Below, piece after piece: positions 12,781 to 26,100 of a stretch of 64,000 nucleotides of DNA; positions within the stretch are counted from its first letter, which is position 1; each line of letters starts with the position of its first letter. Made by a program: the position numbers and the translations under genes. Source of the stretch: Glomus cerebriforme (Eukaryota > Glomeromycota > Glomeromycetes > Glomerales > Glomeraceae); contig QKYT01000227.1 of NCBI GenBank assembly GCA_003550305.1, positions 97,356 to 161,355 of the forward strand. Direction: 5' to 3'. Below the pieces are notes generated by a model. The model worked only from the letters and a program-made list of their open reading frames with translations, was not told where the DNA came from and ran no database searches.

Positions 12781-13569
12781 CAGTGTTCGGAAATGACCTG
12801 GTCATTTGACCTTTTTTCGGATTATGAGTCATTTGGTCAAAGGATTATGAATCCTTTGTCCTNTGTCATTTCANAAATGACNNAANNNNCAAATGCCAAA
12901 TGATCAAGTGTCATTTGACTGTCATTTACATCATTTGTCATTTGATCATTTGGTCATTATTTTTTTATACAGAGTAAACTAAATGTCTACATGTTACACA
13001 ACAATTTTTTAATTAGATAGAAGATGGGTGGCAGTAGGTAAAGATGATGCTGCAANNNNNNNNNNNNNNNNNNNNNNNNNNNNNNNNNNNNNNNNNNNNN
13101 NNNNNNNNNNNNNNNNNNNNNNNNNNNNNNNNNNNNNNNNNNNNNNNNNNNNNNNNNNNNNNNNNNNNNNNNNNNNNNNNNNNNNNNNNNNNNNNNNNNN
13201 NNNNNNNNNNNNNNNNNNNNNNNNNNNNNNNNNNNNNNNNNNNNNNNNNNNNNNNNNNNNNNNNNNNNNNNNNNNNNNNNNNNNNNNNNNNNNNNGAAAT
13301 TTATGTTTAATACATGCCTTATTACATACAAATTGCAAAATTACTATTTTGAAATAGTAACATTATATCACGTGATCCAACAAATACATGCTTCTTTTAA
13401 AACTTTTTTTGTTACATATATTAATCAAATTTTTTAAAACTATTTGATATTATTATTTATGAATAAATAACATAAGTAATAAAATCTTACATAATATACA
13501 ATATTAGTCAAATGACAAATGACGTGTCATTTGAATCATTTGTCATTTCAAATCATTTGCCGAACACTG
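12781..13569. mobile_element. Non-autonomous hAT-type element (contains assembly gap)
   Basis: The left end CAGTGTTCGG (12781-12790) is the inverse copy of the right end CCGAACACTG (13560-13569). Exact 8-base copies of CTTTCTGA flank it at 12773-12780 and 13570-13577. An 8-bp duplication and a CAGTG-type end are standard for hAT transposons. Both subterminal regions are crowded with TCATTTG/CAAATGA words in both orientations, as expected for transposase binding sites. The middle includes 240 Ns, so the true length is unknown; what can be read codes for nothing. It lies between carboxypeptidases 2 and 3. Confidence 0.8.
13056..13295. other. Assembly gap (Ns) inside the hAT element
   Basis: A run of about 240 Ns. 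Single Ns nearby (12863-12900) suggest the repeated TCATTTG words made assembly difficult. Open frames crossing the gap are meaningless. Confidence 0.95.
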
Positions 13570-13797
13570 CTTTCTGACATATTATAGTTTGACGGAAGTG
13601 TCAATGAAAATATTGGAGACGAAAGTTCCAGAATAAACAGAATTTAATATATCAGTAATACGATGCATCATATTTAAATATAGTTCTTTAACCACTTAAA
13701 TATTGTAATCATTTCTAAAAATAGCATCTCCAAATTCTGTACCAGGTAAAAAAAAAATGTGGTAACTTTCTTTTTTATTTTAGTAGAGATTTAAAAG

Positions 13798-13945
13798 AAA
13801 AATTAAAATCGAAAATGGAAGGGTATCTCCTCTTTCAATTTTTTTTTTTTTTTTTTGATATTAAAAATAAAATCAAAATGGAAGAGTACTTCCTCTTTTG
13901 ATTTTTTTTTTCGATAAAAAATTGGTACAGTACAAAAAAGATAAA
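13798..13945. repeat. Repeated small palindromes upstream of carboxypeptidase 3
   Basis: A unit of the form ATCAAAATGGAAG, a few bases, CTTCCTCTTTTGAT followed by a T run appears at about 13876-13908, with a diverged copy at about 13806-13840 and a partial one at about 13942. Each can form a hairpin. Whether they are regulatory or a repeat relic cannot be told. Confidence 0.4.
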
Positions 13946-14104
13946 TCAAAAATGGAAGGTGAACTCTCTGAATTAACAGATAATCATATGATAATCAATT
14001 TGATATAAAAAATAATTTAACCACTCGAAAACCTTTACTTATAAAAAAACACCATGTTATATAAATTATAATATTCCCATGAAACTATGACATAAAAATT
14101 AAAT

Positions 14105-14113
14105 ATATAAAGG
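14105..14113 (+). promoter_or_regulatory. TATA-like box of carboxypeptidase 3
   Basis: TATATAAAGG lies about 50 bases before the ATG at 14157, at a normal core-promoter distance and similar to the words before copies 1 and 4. Confidence 0.45.
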
Positions 14114-14156
14114 CCTTGAGTTTTTCCAATTAAATATTTTCACAACTTCAAATAAA

Positions 14157-16178
14157 ATGAATTTTATAGTCCAATCAGTCTATTTATTTATTGTTTTCAT
14201 AATATTGCACTTGACAACCATTGAAGATGCAGCGAAAGGTGGTGTAACTTGACAATTTTGCGTAATTCGCGTGACTAATTTTCATTTTTTTTTTACTTTA
14301 GATCCTATCTATAACATTGTATCGAGCAATTTATGCGATCCAAACGTGAGACAGGTAAAGGAATGAAAAAGAATCCTTTCTTAATATATATAGAATATTA
14401 ATTAAAGAATTATTAATCTTTTTAGTATTCCGGCTATATAAAGATAAATCAGTACACGAACGTTTTTTTTTGGTTTTTTGAATCGCGAAATAATCCTAAA
14501 ACTTCTCCATTAACATTATGGTTAACTGGAGGTCCAGGATGTTCTTCAATGGTAGGATTATTTCACGAAATAGGACCTTGTAGACCTTCAGATGGAGGAA
14601 TAAATATCAAAGAACGTCCTGAAAGTTGGAATGAAGTTTCTAATTTGTTATTTATTGATCAGGTAACTCTTTTTCTGAAATATATATATATATATATTAC
14701 TGTAAATATGTAATTAATTCTTTTATTATAGCCCGTTGATTCAGGATTTTCATTTGGAGATAAACTTGTATCGACGACAGGACATACATCTCTGGATTTA
14801 TACACTTTTTTACAAAGATTTTTTGAAAAATTTCCAGAATATTCTAAAATGAATTTTCATATTTTCGGTGATTCTTACGCAGGACATTACAGTAAATTTC
14901 TGAAAATATTTGATTGTTTCAATATTTCTTCATCGCAATCTATATTTGTATAATAACTTAAAATTTTATTGCACCACACACTTTCTATAGTACCTTCTAT
15001 TGCAAAATTGATAGATGAAAATAACATTTTAATTAAATCAAATTATTTGAAAGCAATTCCAATTAAACTCCGATCTATTGGAATTGGAAATGGTTGGATT
15101 GATCCTAAAACAACATTGTAAATATTCTTTACGATTTGAATTCATCACTTAGATATTGCATTTTAACTCTCAATTCCTTTTTTTTTTGACACGTAGAAAA
15201 TCTTATCCAGATTACTTAGAATTTAATTCATGTAAATTGTGTAACGATTTAGAAACTTACAATTACTCAATTTATAATATTAACGTTTTTTTTATATTTA
15301 TTTATTTATTAGATGGCCCTAAACTAAATTCAAGTGAACTTGCGATGATGCGTTCAGAGTTGCCTGAATGCTTACAGTTGGGTAAGCGTTTAACTTTTCT
15401 TCGTGCATTGCTGCGTATAATTCTTTTATTGAGAAAATAACATCAATTTTTCCTCATCAGTTGATAACTGTTATACAACAGGGACTTTAACTGATTGCGT
15501 ATTAATAGAAGACCATTGTATCGTTGATACTTCTAAATATCTTTCGTTCTTTAAAAATTCCGGATTAAATCCTTTTGATATTAGAACTACAGCCGATTTA
15601 CCACATGAATATACGTTTTATTTGGCTAAACCTGAAATAATGGCAGCTATTGGAGCACAAAAAAATTATACTGATTGTTCAGATGATATTTTTCAACGTT
15701 TTTACTATCAGGGTGATTTGTAAGTAAATTAATAAATTGTGATTTAAATCCAAATATTTTGATTTAATTTTTGATAATTTTAATAGAGTGAGAAGTTATA
15801 AGTCAGCAATTGAATATCTTCTTAACAAGGAATTCCCTGTACTATTATATCATGGTGATGCTGATTTTATTTGTAATTGGTGAGAAAATTATATTCTCAT
15901 TTTTTTCGCAAACTTTCTTTTTTATCAATTAACCTGTTTTTTCTTTTAGGTTTAGTGGAAGAGAATTAGCAAATGCATTGATATGGCCCTTCCAATCCGA
16001 ATTTAAAGATGCTCCAACAGAACAATGGATAGTTCATAATAAACCTGCTGGAGAAATTAAATCTTTTGATAAATTAAAATTTGTAAGAATTTATGGAGCA
16101 GGTCACGAAGCTCCTTTTTATCAACCCGTAAATTCTTTAGAAATGTTTAGTAAATGGATTAATAATGAGGCAAAATAG
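14157..16178 (+). CDS. Serine carboxypeptidase-like (S10), copy 3, with altered substrate-carboxylate site
   Basis: Ten exons: 14157-14238, 14302-14354, 14426-14662, 14732-14891, 14991-15117, 15197-15231, 15313-15381, 15461-15719, 15787-15879 and 15950-16178; 447 residues. Intron positions equal those of copies 1 and 2. The nucleophile Ser172, the Asp motif GDADFICNW and the His motif GAGHEAP are present. But the canonical WLNGGPG reads WLTGGPG (Thr79) and GESYAG reads GDSYAG (Asp171). In yeast carboxypeptidase Y those two positions (Asn51 and Glu145) bind the substrate's C-terminal carboxylate. The Glu in LFHEIGPC is kept. The basic C-terminal tail of copies 1 and 2 is missing and the N-terminus is ten codons shorter. 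The frame is fully open, so the gene is probably expressed but may have changed specificity. Confidence 0.87.
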
Positions 16179-17143
16179 GAGAATATAGTGAAGGAGTTAG
16201 TTTGTTTATACTCAATTTTTTGAATACTTGCGATTCCGAACCTGTAAATAATACTAACAATGCAATTATAATTTATGATTATTAATATACAGTATACGTA
16301 TATTTATTTATTTATTAAAAATAATTTTGAATATTTTAAAAATTGCCGATCGAAATTAATGTTTTAATTAAGTTGTGATAAACTTCTGAAACATTCTTGA
16401 CGGTAAAACAATAGTAATAATATCATAATATTGTTTCTTCTTTTAATAACTTTTTTGTTTTTAATAAATAGCTAGTCTAGTGTACATGAGTTCTTCTGAG
16501 CTACAAAAAATATACCGTTTATACACTTATTATCTAATTCTGATAAAGGAACCTTCAATATTAAAACTCTGTATACCGATTTGAAACATTTCAAAGTTTC
16601 CGCTTTCGCTATAAAAAATTTTATGTTATATTATATTTCCATCTCCACGAATCTGCTGCATGATCGGCAAAATTTAATAAAACAGATCGACAAAAGTTCG
16701 GAATTCTAAAGATCGTCCCGTTTTTTTGTTTCTATCTAAGGAAATAATTAATTACCTTTTTTGGACACAATAACCTTTTTTAATAACAAATTGACTCACA
16801 AAAAAAAGGCTTGTGAACTCCATTAAGCAAAATAATGAAAGCATATTCAGATACAATGAAAAATAGAAAAAAACCTTATCTTAATTATCTTAAAAACCAA
16901 AAAGAGAAGCTTTGTTATCAATCTTTTCGATCTTCTTTTTTTTAAAAAAAAAAAATGTCTATAAAACTAGCATTAAATCAAAATTTCTCGGAAGTTTCAT
17001 AATTATTAAGAGGTTTTAAGAGCTTCCATATTAATTTATTATAAACTGATTGGTTATTTTTTTCTTTCACTCAAAGGCACACTCTAATTTGTACTTAAAG
17101 TTCATTACCAAATCTAAACGTTTTCGTAAATATTAACATAAAA
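16179..17143. other. Spacer between carboxypeptidase 3 and the sacsin-like gene
   Basis: A+T-rich with T and A runs near 16930-16955. No gene or defined repeat seen. The promoter of the gene at 17144 should lie here; a pyrimidine-rich stretch precedes the ATG, but no clear TATA box was found. Confidence 0.4.
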
Positions 17144-20100
17144 ATGTCTCCAGAAGGAGATGATTTTAAACCTAGCGAACCTTATACTCATCGGTTGCGT
17201 AGAATTCTTGATGAGTATCCCGATGGTTCACAAGTTCTTCGTGAAATTCTTCAAAATTCGGATGATGCTAGGAGTACCGAGCAAATTTTCATTTTGGATC
17301 ATAACACATATCCTTCGGATAGTTTATTTAATCCAGAATTTCATAGATTTCAAGGTCCTGCACTTTTGGCAAAAAATAGTGAAATTTTTAAGGAAAGAGA
17401 TTTTGATTCTTTGCTAAAACTGGCTGATAGTGAAAAACGTGATCAATTTGATAAAATTGGAGGTAAAATTTTTAATTTTCTTTACTGCACAGCAATAATT
17501 TATTGATATATTCTAATAACGTTCTCTATGTACATATTTATTTATTTTATTTATTTAGTGATGGGAGTCGGTTTTAATTCAATCTATCATCTTACCGATT
17601 CTCCCTCATTCATTACTGGTGGTAAATACGTTATCCTTGATCCACATGAATGGTATTATAACGGTGGCAAAAAATTCAGCTTTATTGAAAAGAATTTAGC
17701 CGAAGGATATCCCGATCAATTTGCTCCTTTTAAAATCCCGAGTAATGAGCCATGTGATAAACCATTCAAAAAACCATTTGATGGCACAATCTTTCGTTAT
17801 CCTCTTCGTAATTCTAAAAAATCAGATATTTCTGAAAAAATTTATACGCCAGAAGAAATTTCGATTATGTTTCGTAATTTTTATGAAAAAGAAAGCATAA
17901 ATTGTTTGTTATTTTTAAAATATATTGAGCGTATTTGTTTCTATGAACTGAAAAAAGGGGCTAAAAAACTTGAATTACTTTACACGATTCAATTGGAAAA
18001 TGCTGACGAAGTTCGTCAACAACGTCGTTTGGTAAATGAAAATATTATACCAATGATGGATTTATTGAGATTAAAGAACTTTAGCAGTAAAAATAATTTA
18101 GAAACGTCATCTTATGTTGCATCATTTTCTCGACAACAAAAAAATTATCCTAAAGAAATCAATTCATGGTTAATTTTAAATTATCTTAATGATTTACTCG
18201 AAACTGAAACATATTTCCAAAAGCAATACGGTAAAAATATAAGAGAATATAAATTCATCCCGAATGTTGGTCTAGCTGCTCCTTTGAATAATTCAAATAG
18301 TACTGGAAGATTATTTTGCTTTTTACCTCTTCCCATTGATATGCCTTTTTCCGTTTCCGTGCATGGATATTTTGCGGTAGATATCAATGAAGTTCTAATA
18401 TTGTTAAATTATGAATATATTCTTAAAAATAAAAAAAAAATTTTTTTTTTTTTTTTGTTTCTTAACAGGTTAGCACTAATCGACGTTCTTTATGGTCAGC
18501 TGCAGATAATGAAGACTTGGTAAATAAACAGACTCTTTTTTTATATTATATGTATACAATAAATTTATATATTAATTATTAAATATTAAATATTGAAATT
18601 CAAGGCGGATGATGCATCAGCGCGTCTGAAGGTTAAATGGAATTCATATTTATTTGACAAAGTCTTACCCAAAGCTTGGGCAAAATTTCTTCGTGAACTA
18701 CCATTTAAAGTTTCTATTGATCAATCAAACGATATACATAATTTTTGGCCAATAGCTAAAAAAGATAATAAAGAGACATCAGGCAACATAAATATTTTTT
18801 GCAAGGATTTGTTGCCAAACACCATAGAAAATCTTGATATTAAGGATCACGTGTTCGAAGGACCTCCTTCTTCAATTACAATTGGAGCGGTATCTGAAGT
18901 TTCAGCAAATTCATATAATATGGCACCATTTCAAGAATCCGAATTTTATTGGCTTTCACTTTACAATGGCTATTTGGGAGATCATACTTTTGACTTACCT
19001 GTAATAGTTAGAAGTATTGGATTTCCCGTAATATCAACTTCTTATTCTATTGTTAAAGCGTTGAAAGAATCTACTAGACACAAACGCTCCCTCAAGTTTA
19101 TATCTCCTACTATTATTCGTACTTACTTAAAATCAAATTATGCTAAATGGAGAGATGGTGCAATAGGGAAAGAAAAAGTCTTAAAATTATTTGAATACAT
19201 ATTACAAGATAAAAATTTTAGTGCATTAGAAGGTTTCAATATGATTCCACTCGCGAATGGTAATCTTGGTACTTTAACACGATCCAGAAATTCTTACGTG
19301 TATATTGATCCAGATAATAATAATGATGATTATATAAATAATGAACGCCATATATTCACAAATCAATTGAACAAATTTATTGATCATTCAATTGATTCCG
19401 GGTTGTATGATCTGTTGTACAAGAATGCAAAAGCTGGATGGAATCTAAATATCAAAATATTGAATGAATCTGCTGTTGCTGACATGATTAGATTCTCACT
19501 GGGTTATACAAGACATACAAATAATTTTGAAGAAATACCAATGCCAAACGATCATGAGTGGATTTATCGGTTATGGGATAACCTAAATTATAGAGATTGG
19601 GATTTGGGGAATTTTGAAGATACTCATTTAATCCCAACAAGTCGCTCTACTCTTAGAAAGCTAAAAACTCCTAGAAAGATTTTTTCGAGTATAATAAGCA
19701 ATAATGTTTCAATTAAACCTTTAATTCCTATTTTGGAAAAATTTGGTGCTGTTTTTGTTGACAATAAATTTGACTATAGAAAATTTTCTGAATGGTATAA
19801 GTGAGTATTCTAAATAATAATCATTTTATGCGGTGCATGAATAAACTAAATATCTTTTTTAACTTTGTTAGGATAACTCCTTATATTATCAAGCTTGATG
19901 ATATTATATCTGTTCTGAATTCGTTCCTAGCTGATCCTTCATATCCAAGGAATTTAAATTACCAGTTACGAACAGATGAAATATCGGTACTCGTTAATTA
20001 TCTATCTATCTATTTACGACAGAATCAACATCATCTAATGCCAAGACATATTGAAGTTCTCAAATATTTTCCAATTTTTACTAAACTCGATCATAGTTCG

Positions 20101-23100
20101 CCAATTTCATTGTTATCTGGAAATAATAGAAATTGGTATCTTTTACCTCGTGAAGAAAATTATGGGAAAATTATTTATCCAAGTCATATGGGAGGATTTC
20201 TTAATACAAGTTCACAAGATTTATGTTATATATTGGAAAATATTATTAAGATTCCTCGATTATCAATATATGATTATTGGAAACAATATGTGATACCATT
20301 TCTTGAATCGCAAACACAAAAAGATATAGATATAGTAATTAACAAACTTTTTGATCGATTATCACATTTACATAGTCTTGATGCAAACTTGATAGTTGTT
20401 CTCGGAAAAAAGTCTTTTGTACCAGCTGGTACACTTAAAATGTCGCAACGACAACAAATGCCTCACAACGCAAGGTTAGTTAAACGGCCAATAGAACTAT
20501 TTGATCCAGAAGAAAAGTTCACTGATCTATTTTTTGAGGATGAGCAAGTCTTTCCTGCTGGTAAATATGGAATCCCACAGGGCTCATTTTTTTCGACCAA
20601 TTTCCTTTCGAATTTGAGAACTTTAGGAATTAAAAAAGTTCTTTCTCCAAATGATATCATTTTTCGGATCGATACTATTATGGCGCGAAGGCAAACTTCC
20701 AGCATTAATGACTTAATTCATACCAAGGCACTTAAGCTTTTAAAATACATTGATGAGAATTGGGATCGGTTAAATAATAATAATGTATTCTTGGGAGATG
20801 CTATTTTAAAAAAAGATTGGATCCCTACGGTTGACGAATCTGGTAGGAAATTTTTTTCGAAACCTGAAGAGTGTTATTACAAAGAATACAAATATCTAGT
20901 TTGTTCTGTTGCACCGGTTCTGGATTATAGTCCCAAAAATATAAATTTTTTGAATTATTTGAATTGGCATGTTTCTCCCGACGTTGAAGTGGTTTTAGGA
21001 CAACTGAAATTTTGTCGTGATTGTGTTACTAGAAAACAACCACCAAATGAGTTAGAATCTATTTGTAACGCGATTTACAAATACATGTATGAAGCTTTTC
21101 AAAATGATAAGTCTTCATTTGATTATATGAAGAGTACTTTGGAAAATGAATCATGGATTTTATGTGATGGTACATTTCATCCAAGTGACAAAGTTATCGT
21201 CAAACTTTCTGATGAATTTCTAGGTAACGATTCCTTAGTTGTTAGACTTCCTCTAATTTATACAATTAAATTTGAGAATTTATTTGAGGCTATGGGAGTT
21301 CGAGATCAGATTGGAGTAAAGGACTTAATTTTAATTATTAAAAATAAAAGAAATGAGAATAAAGATCTATCAATAGACGAAACAAAAAATGTTATCCAAA
21401 TTCTCGAACAGATTATAAAAATACAAAAAGAAGAGAAGAATCCGGAAGGATTGAATGGATTATTAATTCCAAGTACAAACAATGTGCTTGTGGATTTACA
21501 AGAAATTCATTTTGATGACATGGGAGATAGACTTGACAACGAAAAGAAAAGCAAATATAAAATTGCTCATCCTCTTATACGCTTGCATATCGCCGAGGCA
21601 TTAAATATGCAAACTTTAGCAGGAAAAATATGTGGTAACTATAATAAATTATATAGTGTTCTATGATAATATCAGACTTCTAAAAACCCACATCATTTAA
21701 ATAATAATTATTAGATACTGACTGGGAGCCATATGAACAAAATGAATCATTAACCACCAGTATTAAAAATATTATTCAGGTAAGTCTTACATTTTATTTT
21801 AATGTTCCATTTTATTTATATTGTTAACATTTAAATCTTTCGTAATAACCAGGATTATTCGTCAAATCAGCTAATTAAAGAGTTTCTCCAAGTAAGTAAT
21901 TTTTATAATAATATAATAATATTATTAAACATTTATATTTATAAGTAATAAAATTTATATAAAAATAGAATGCAGATGATGCAAACGCCAAGCATTTTTC
22001 AGTAATCTTAGACCGAAGACAACATGATGATTCTAAAAAATCTTTATTATCAAAAGAAATGGAAAATTGGCAAGGTCCTGCAATTTGGATTTATAACGAC
22101 GCAACATTTTCAGAGGATGATTTTCAAGCTTTGATTAAACTCGGAATTGGAGGAAAATCTCGTGATAACAATGAAAATGATACAAGAATTGGAAAATTTG
22201 GAAAAGGATTCAATTGTGCTTTTCATGTTACAGATTTACCAAGCTTTGTGAGTGGAGAATATATTGCGTTTTTAGACCCGCATGCAAAATTTCTTCCGGC
22301 TAACGGATACCCTCCTAAAAGATTAAAAGGGATCCGAAAGAATTTTATTGAAAGTGAATTTAAGAAAAGTTTTCCAGATCAATGCCATCCTTATGAAACC
22401 ATAGGTTATGATTTTAATATTGATTTTACAAAAGAATTCAATGGAACGTTGTTTAGACTTCCACTTAGGACTCGTAAATTGGCAAATCAAAGTAAAATTT
22501 CGAATAAATTTTTTGAAATTAATGAAATCCTTGGACTATTTGAACTATTTAATAGTAAAGAGATGCTCTTTTTAAGAAACATAGAATCATGTAGTATATA
22601 TGATATGAAAGATCAAAACCCCCCTCAACTAATATGGCAAGCAAAAATTAATAATAATAAGAGTTGTCAAAATTTTCGTCAAAAAGTTATTGATAGTATT
22701 GATGATGCACAAATCTATCAATTAGATATTGAAATAATCGATAACACGCAAAAAGGTTCAGAAATATGGGCTATATGCACGGGAGGACATGATAGAATCA
22801 AATCAGAATTTAATGAACTTAAAGAATTTTCGAAAGAAAAACGACTCAAGGTAAACATCATAAAATATTCAAATTAATTTTATTTATATTTTAATGATAT
22901 TTGAATTTATAATATTTGTTATTTATTTATAAAGCCAAGAGGTGGAGTTGCTTCTTTACTTGCTCGATCAGATAAAAAATCATTGGATGGACTAAAAGCT
23001 GAATCGGTAGAGTTGATTTTTTCTGTTATAATTATTTTTTATCAAGTATTTAACAAGTATTAACCTATTAATAAATTTTTATTTTTGCTTTATAGTTTCC

Positions 23101-26100
23101 AAATCCTCCTGAAATCAGAGGCGAAATATTTTCTTATTTATCTTTATCAATGAAAAGCCAGTTGGGAGTTCATTTGAATGGAAACTTTTCTTTAATTAGT
23201 GCAAGACTGCAATCTGAAAATGACTTTTTAAAATCTAATTGTGATGATGCAAAATGGAATAGATATATTCTTCTTGAAGTTTTACCTGATTTGCATACTA
23301 AACTACTTGAATATATTGTAGAGCTTGAAAAAGTCAGGCATATGAAAGAAAACTCAAACTTCATTTCTCATATCACAAATAATCTTTGGCCAATTAGTAA
23401 ATATGATTCAACTATGGATTTGTTCAAAACTTACGGTTTAAATGTTATTAGAAGGCTAGGTCATAATAGAGAAAAAAAGTTTTTCTGGACCGAAGCTAAT
23501 GGTGGACAATTTGTTTCATTACAAATAGCTAGAATTCTTGAGAAAGAACAACTCAATATTGCTAATATATTGATCAATTTAAAAGTTCCAATTCAAGTTG
23601 TGAAGCTCGATAAAGAAAAAATGGAACAACTAAACGAGATCGTTAAATCTGAAGAACCTCCAAATTTTCCTTACACGCCTATTAGCGGAAAATTAGTATG
23701 CGAAGAATTACAATTGATGAGACCATTTAAGGATTATATTACTCGTAACGATAATACACACGATTCATTATTCCAATTACTCAATTTTATTCTTCAGGAT
23801 AAAGATTCTTTTGAGAGTCTAACTAAATTACCATTAGTTCCATTGAACGATGGTTCTGTTGGAGAGTTTGGAAAGTTCGGCGAACAAAAAGTTTATTATA
23901 TCGGTAAACAAAAACATTTAGAATTGTTTCCGATTGCTGGTCCATCTAAATTTATCTCTCTTCGCTTGCCGAAGGACCTGTTGGAAATTTTCTCCGGTGA
24001 CGAATTTTCTAAAGTTACAAATATCCAAAAATTTGATGTTTCGGCAATTTTAGCCCTTTTAAAAGATGAATTACCAAATGTAAATATATTACCATGGAAT
24101 CCAAATAGTAGATCTATACCAAATAAAAATTGGCTTGAAAAAATTTGGTCAATGTTAAATAAATCTGAAGATATAGAATTTACAAACCTTTCGGAATTAC
24201 CTCTATTGCCCGTGATCAAACCTTCCGATATACTTATTCAGCCTGATATAGCAAATCCAATTTTATATATACCTGAAAATGGACCACATAGTTTATTTTC
24301 GGTATTAGTAAAGCTAAAAGTGCGTTTTACTCATATGATATTTCCTGAAAATACTCATGATGATCTCAAAAAATGTGTTGTGCCATGCACTTCTATAAAT
24401 ATAATTAATTCTTTGGAGAAGGCTTTACTATACACAAATATGAAGGATATGAAGCAATTGTTTAAAAATAGTGAATTATCATCGTCTGATTATGAAAATT
24501 TTAGAACATTTATTAAAGTAGAACTCGATACTTTAATAGGTAAGTAAAAGAAAATTTATTCATTTTTTTAATAAATGATTAATTCTATCTATTCGTATAT
24601 TTTCTTTTATAATAACAATAGAACACGGACAAAATCAAGAAAATTTTTTGAATATACTTATTTCTTTACCTATTTGGCCAATACACTCATGTGAAGACAA
24701 CTTCATTGATGCAAGATCTGGAACCCTTCTTCCATATAGCCTTCCATTTTTCTCCTTTCGTAAAAATACCAAATTCTACAAATGTGACCATGAATCTGAC
24801 TTCAATACACTTATTAAATTAGGTGTCAATTTCATAAGTGAATTAGATTACGTTAAAAACCATATATTACCAGATTTTATAAGATTTTCAACTCCTCCTC
24901 AAAATTACATTCCTTTCTTGCAGAATGTTTTGTCGTTAAATAATCCAGAAATTGAAAAATATTTTAAACAACATGCAGTGATTCCTAACAAATCACTTAC
25001 TGAATTTGTAAGTGCTAATACTTTATACGACACGAATAATTCTTTATTCCGCAGTATTTTTGCGGATACCGACAAAGTTTTACCGCCAGAATTACAAAAT
25101 AATCCTGTTTGTTTAGAAGCTCTGGGAAGAATTGGTCTTAAACGTCAAGTGAATTGTAATACATATATTGAATGTGCACTAGAAATTGCTTTCCAGATTA
25201 GACAAGAAACATTTTCAAGAAATGTAATTAAAAATCGAGCGAGAGATTTAGTACGGTATTTATATGAACATACTGATACTTTAGATTTTAACAATGAACA
25301 ATGGAACAGAATCAAAAGGATCGAATTCGTTCCATCAGAAAAGAATATTCAAAGCCAATTTTATCAGAAACCAAAAGAAGCATCATGGTTTGAATCCTTT
25401 GAAAAGCTTTGTTCTCATAAATATAAGGAAATATGCTGGACTCAATGCCCATTGTTTGATGAAAATGTTGAACCAACTACTTCTTTCAATGAGCGTTATC
25501 AAGAAATTGGATTTCCACCTACAGAACATATCATCGAACATTGGTTTGTTATTGAGAAAATGGCTAAAGAAGGATGTTGGAATAGAAGTCAAATGAAGGA
25601 GCTAAAAAAAGTAATTACCGAGATTTATGAAGTAATGGACAAAATTTCGGAATTAGAAGACCAAAAGATGTTGATTAAATTGAAAACTAAGAAACCTAAC
25701 AAGAAAATATTCTTAAATGGAGGAGATCCGTTCGATGAAAAAAACTGGGTAGCAGGAAAAGATCTTGTATTTGGTATACAAGAAGATATAGAGGAAATGT
25801 ATAAAGTTAATGATTACTTAAAAGAATATAAGGATTTATTGATGCTTGCTGGGGCTTCCGAGATTGATCCACCACCACCACCAACACCAGTTCCAATATT
25901 TGATCAAAAAAATAAATTGGTTAAAACTTTGCTGGATAAATTTGAAAGACAATCAAATGAATATCATGACGTTACTTTTATTGTTGGTGAAGAGAAAATT
26001 TGTGCTAACAGATATGTGCTTTCGGGTACGTTAAATGTTTTTCTTATTTTATATTTATATATATATATTGTAATGTATTTCCTTGTTAATGTTTATCTAA

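Noticed and set aside
12987..13357. Open frames across the N gap on both strands
   Set aside because: They are artefacts of translating Ns.
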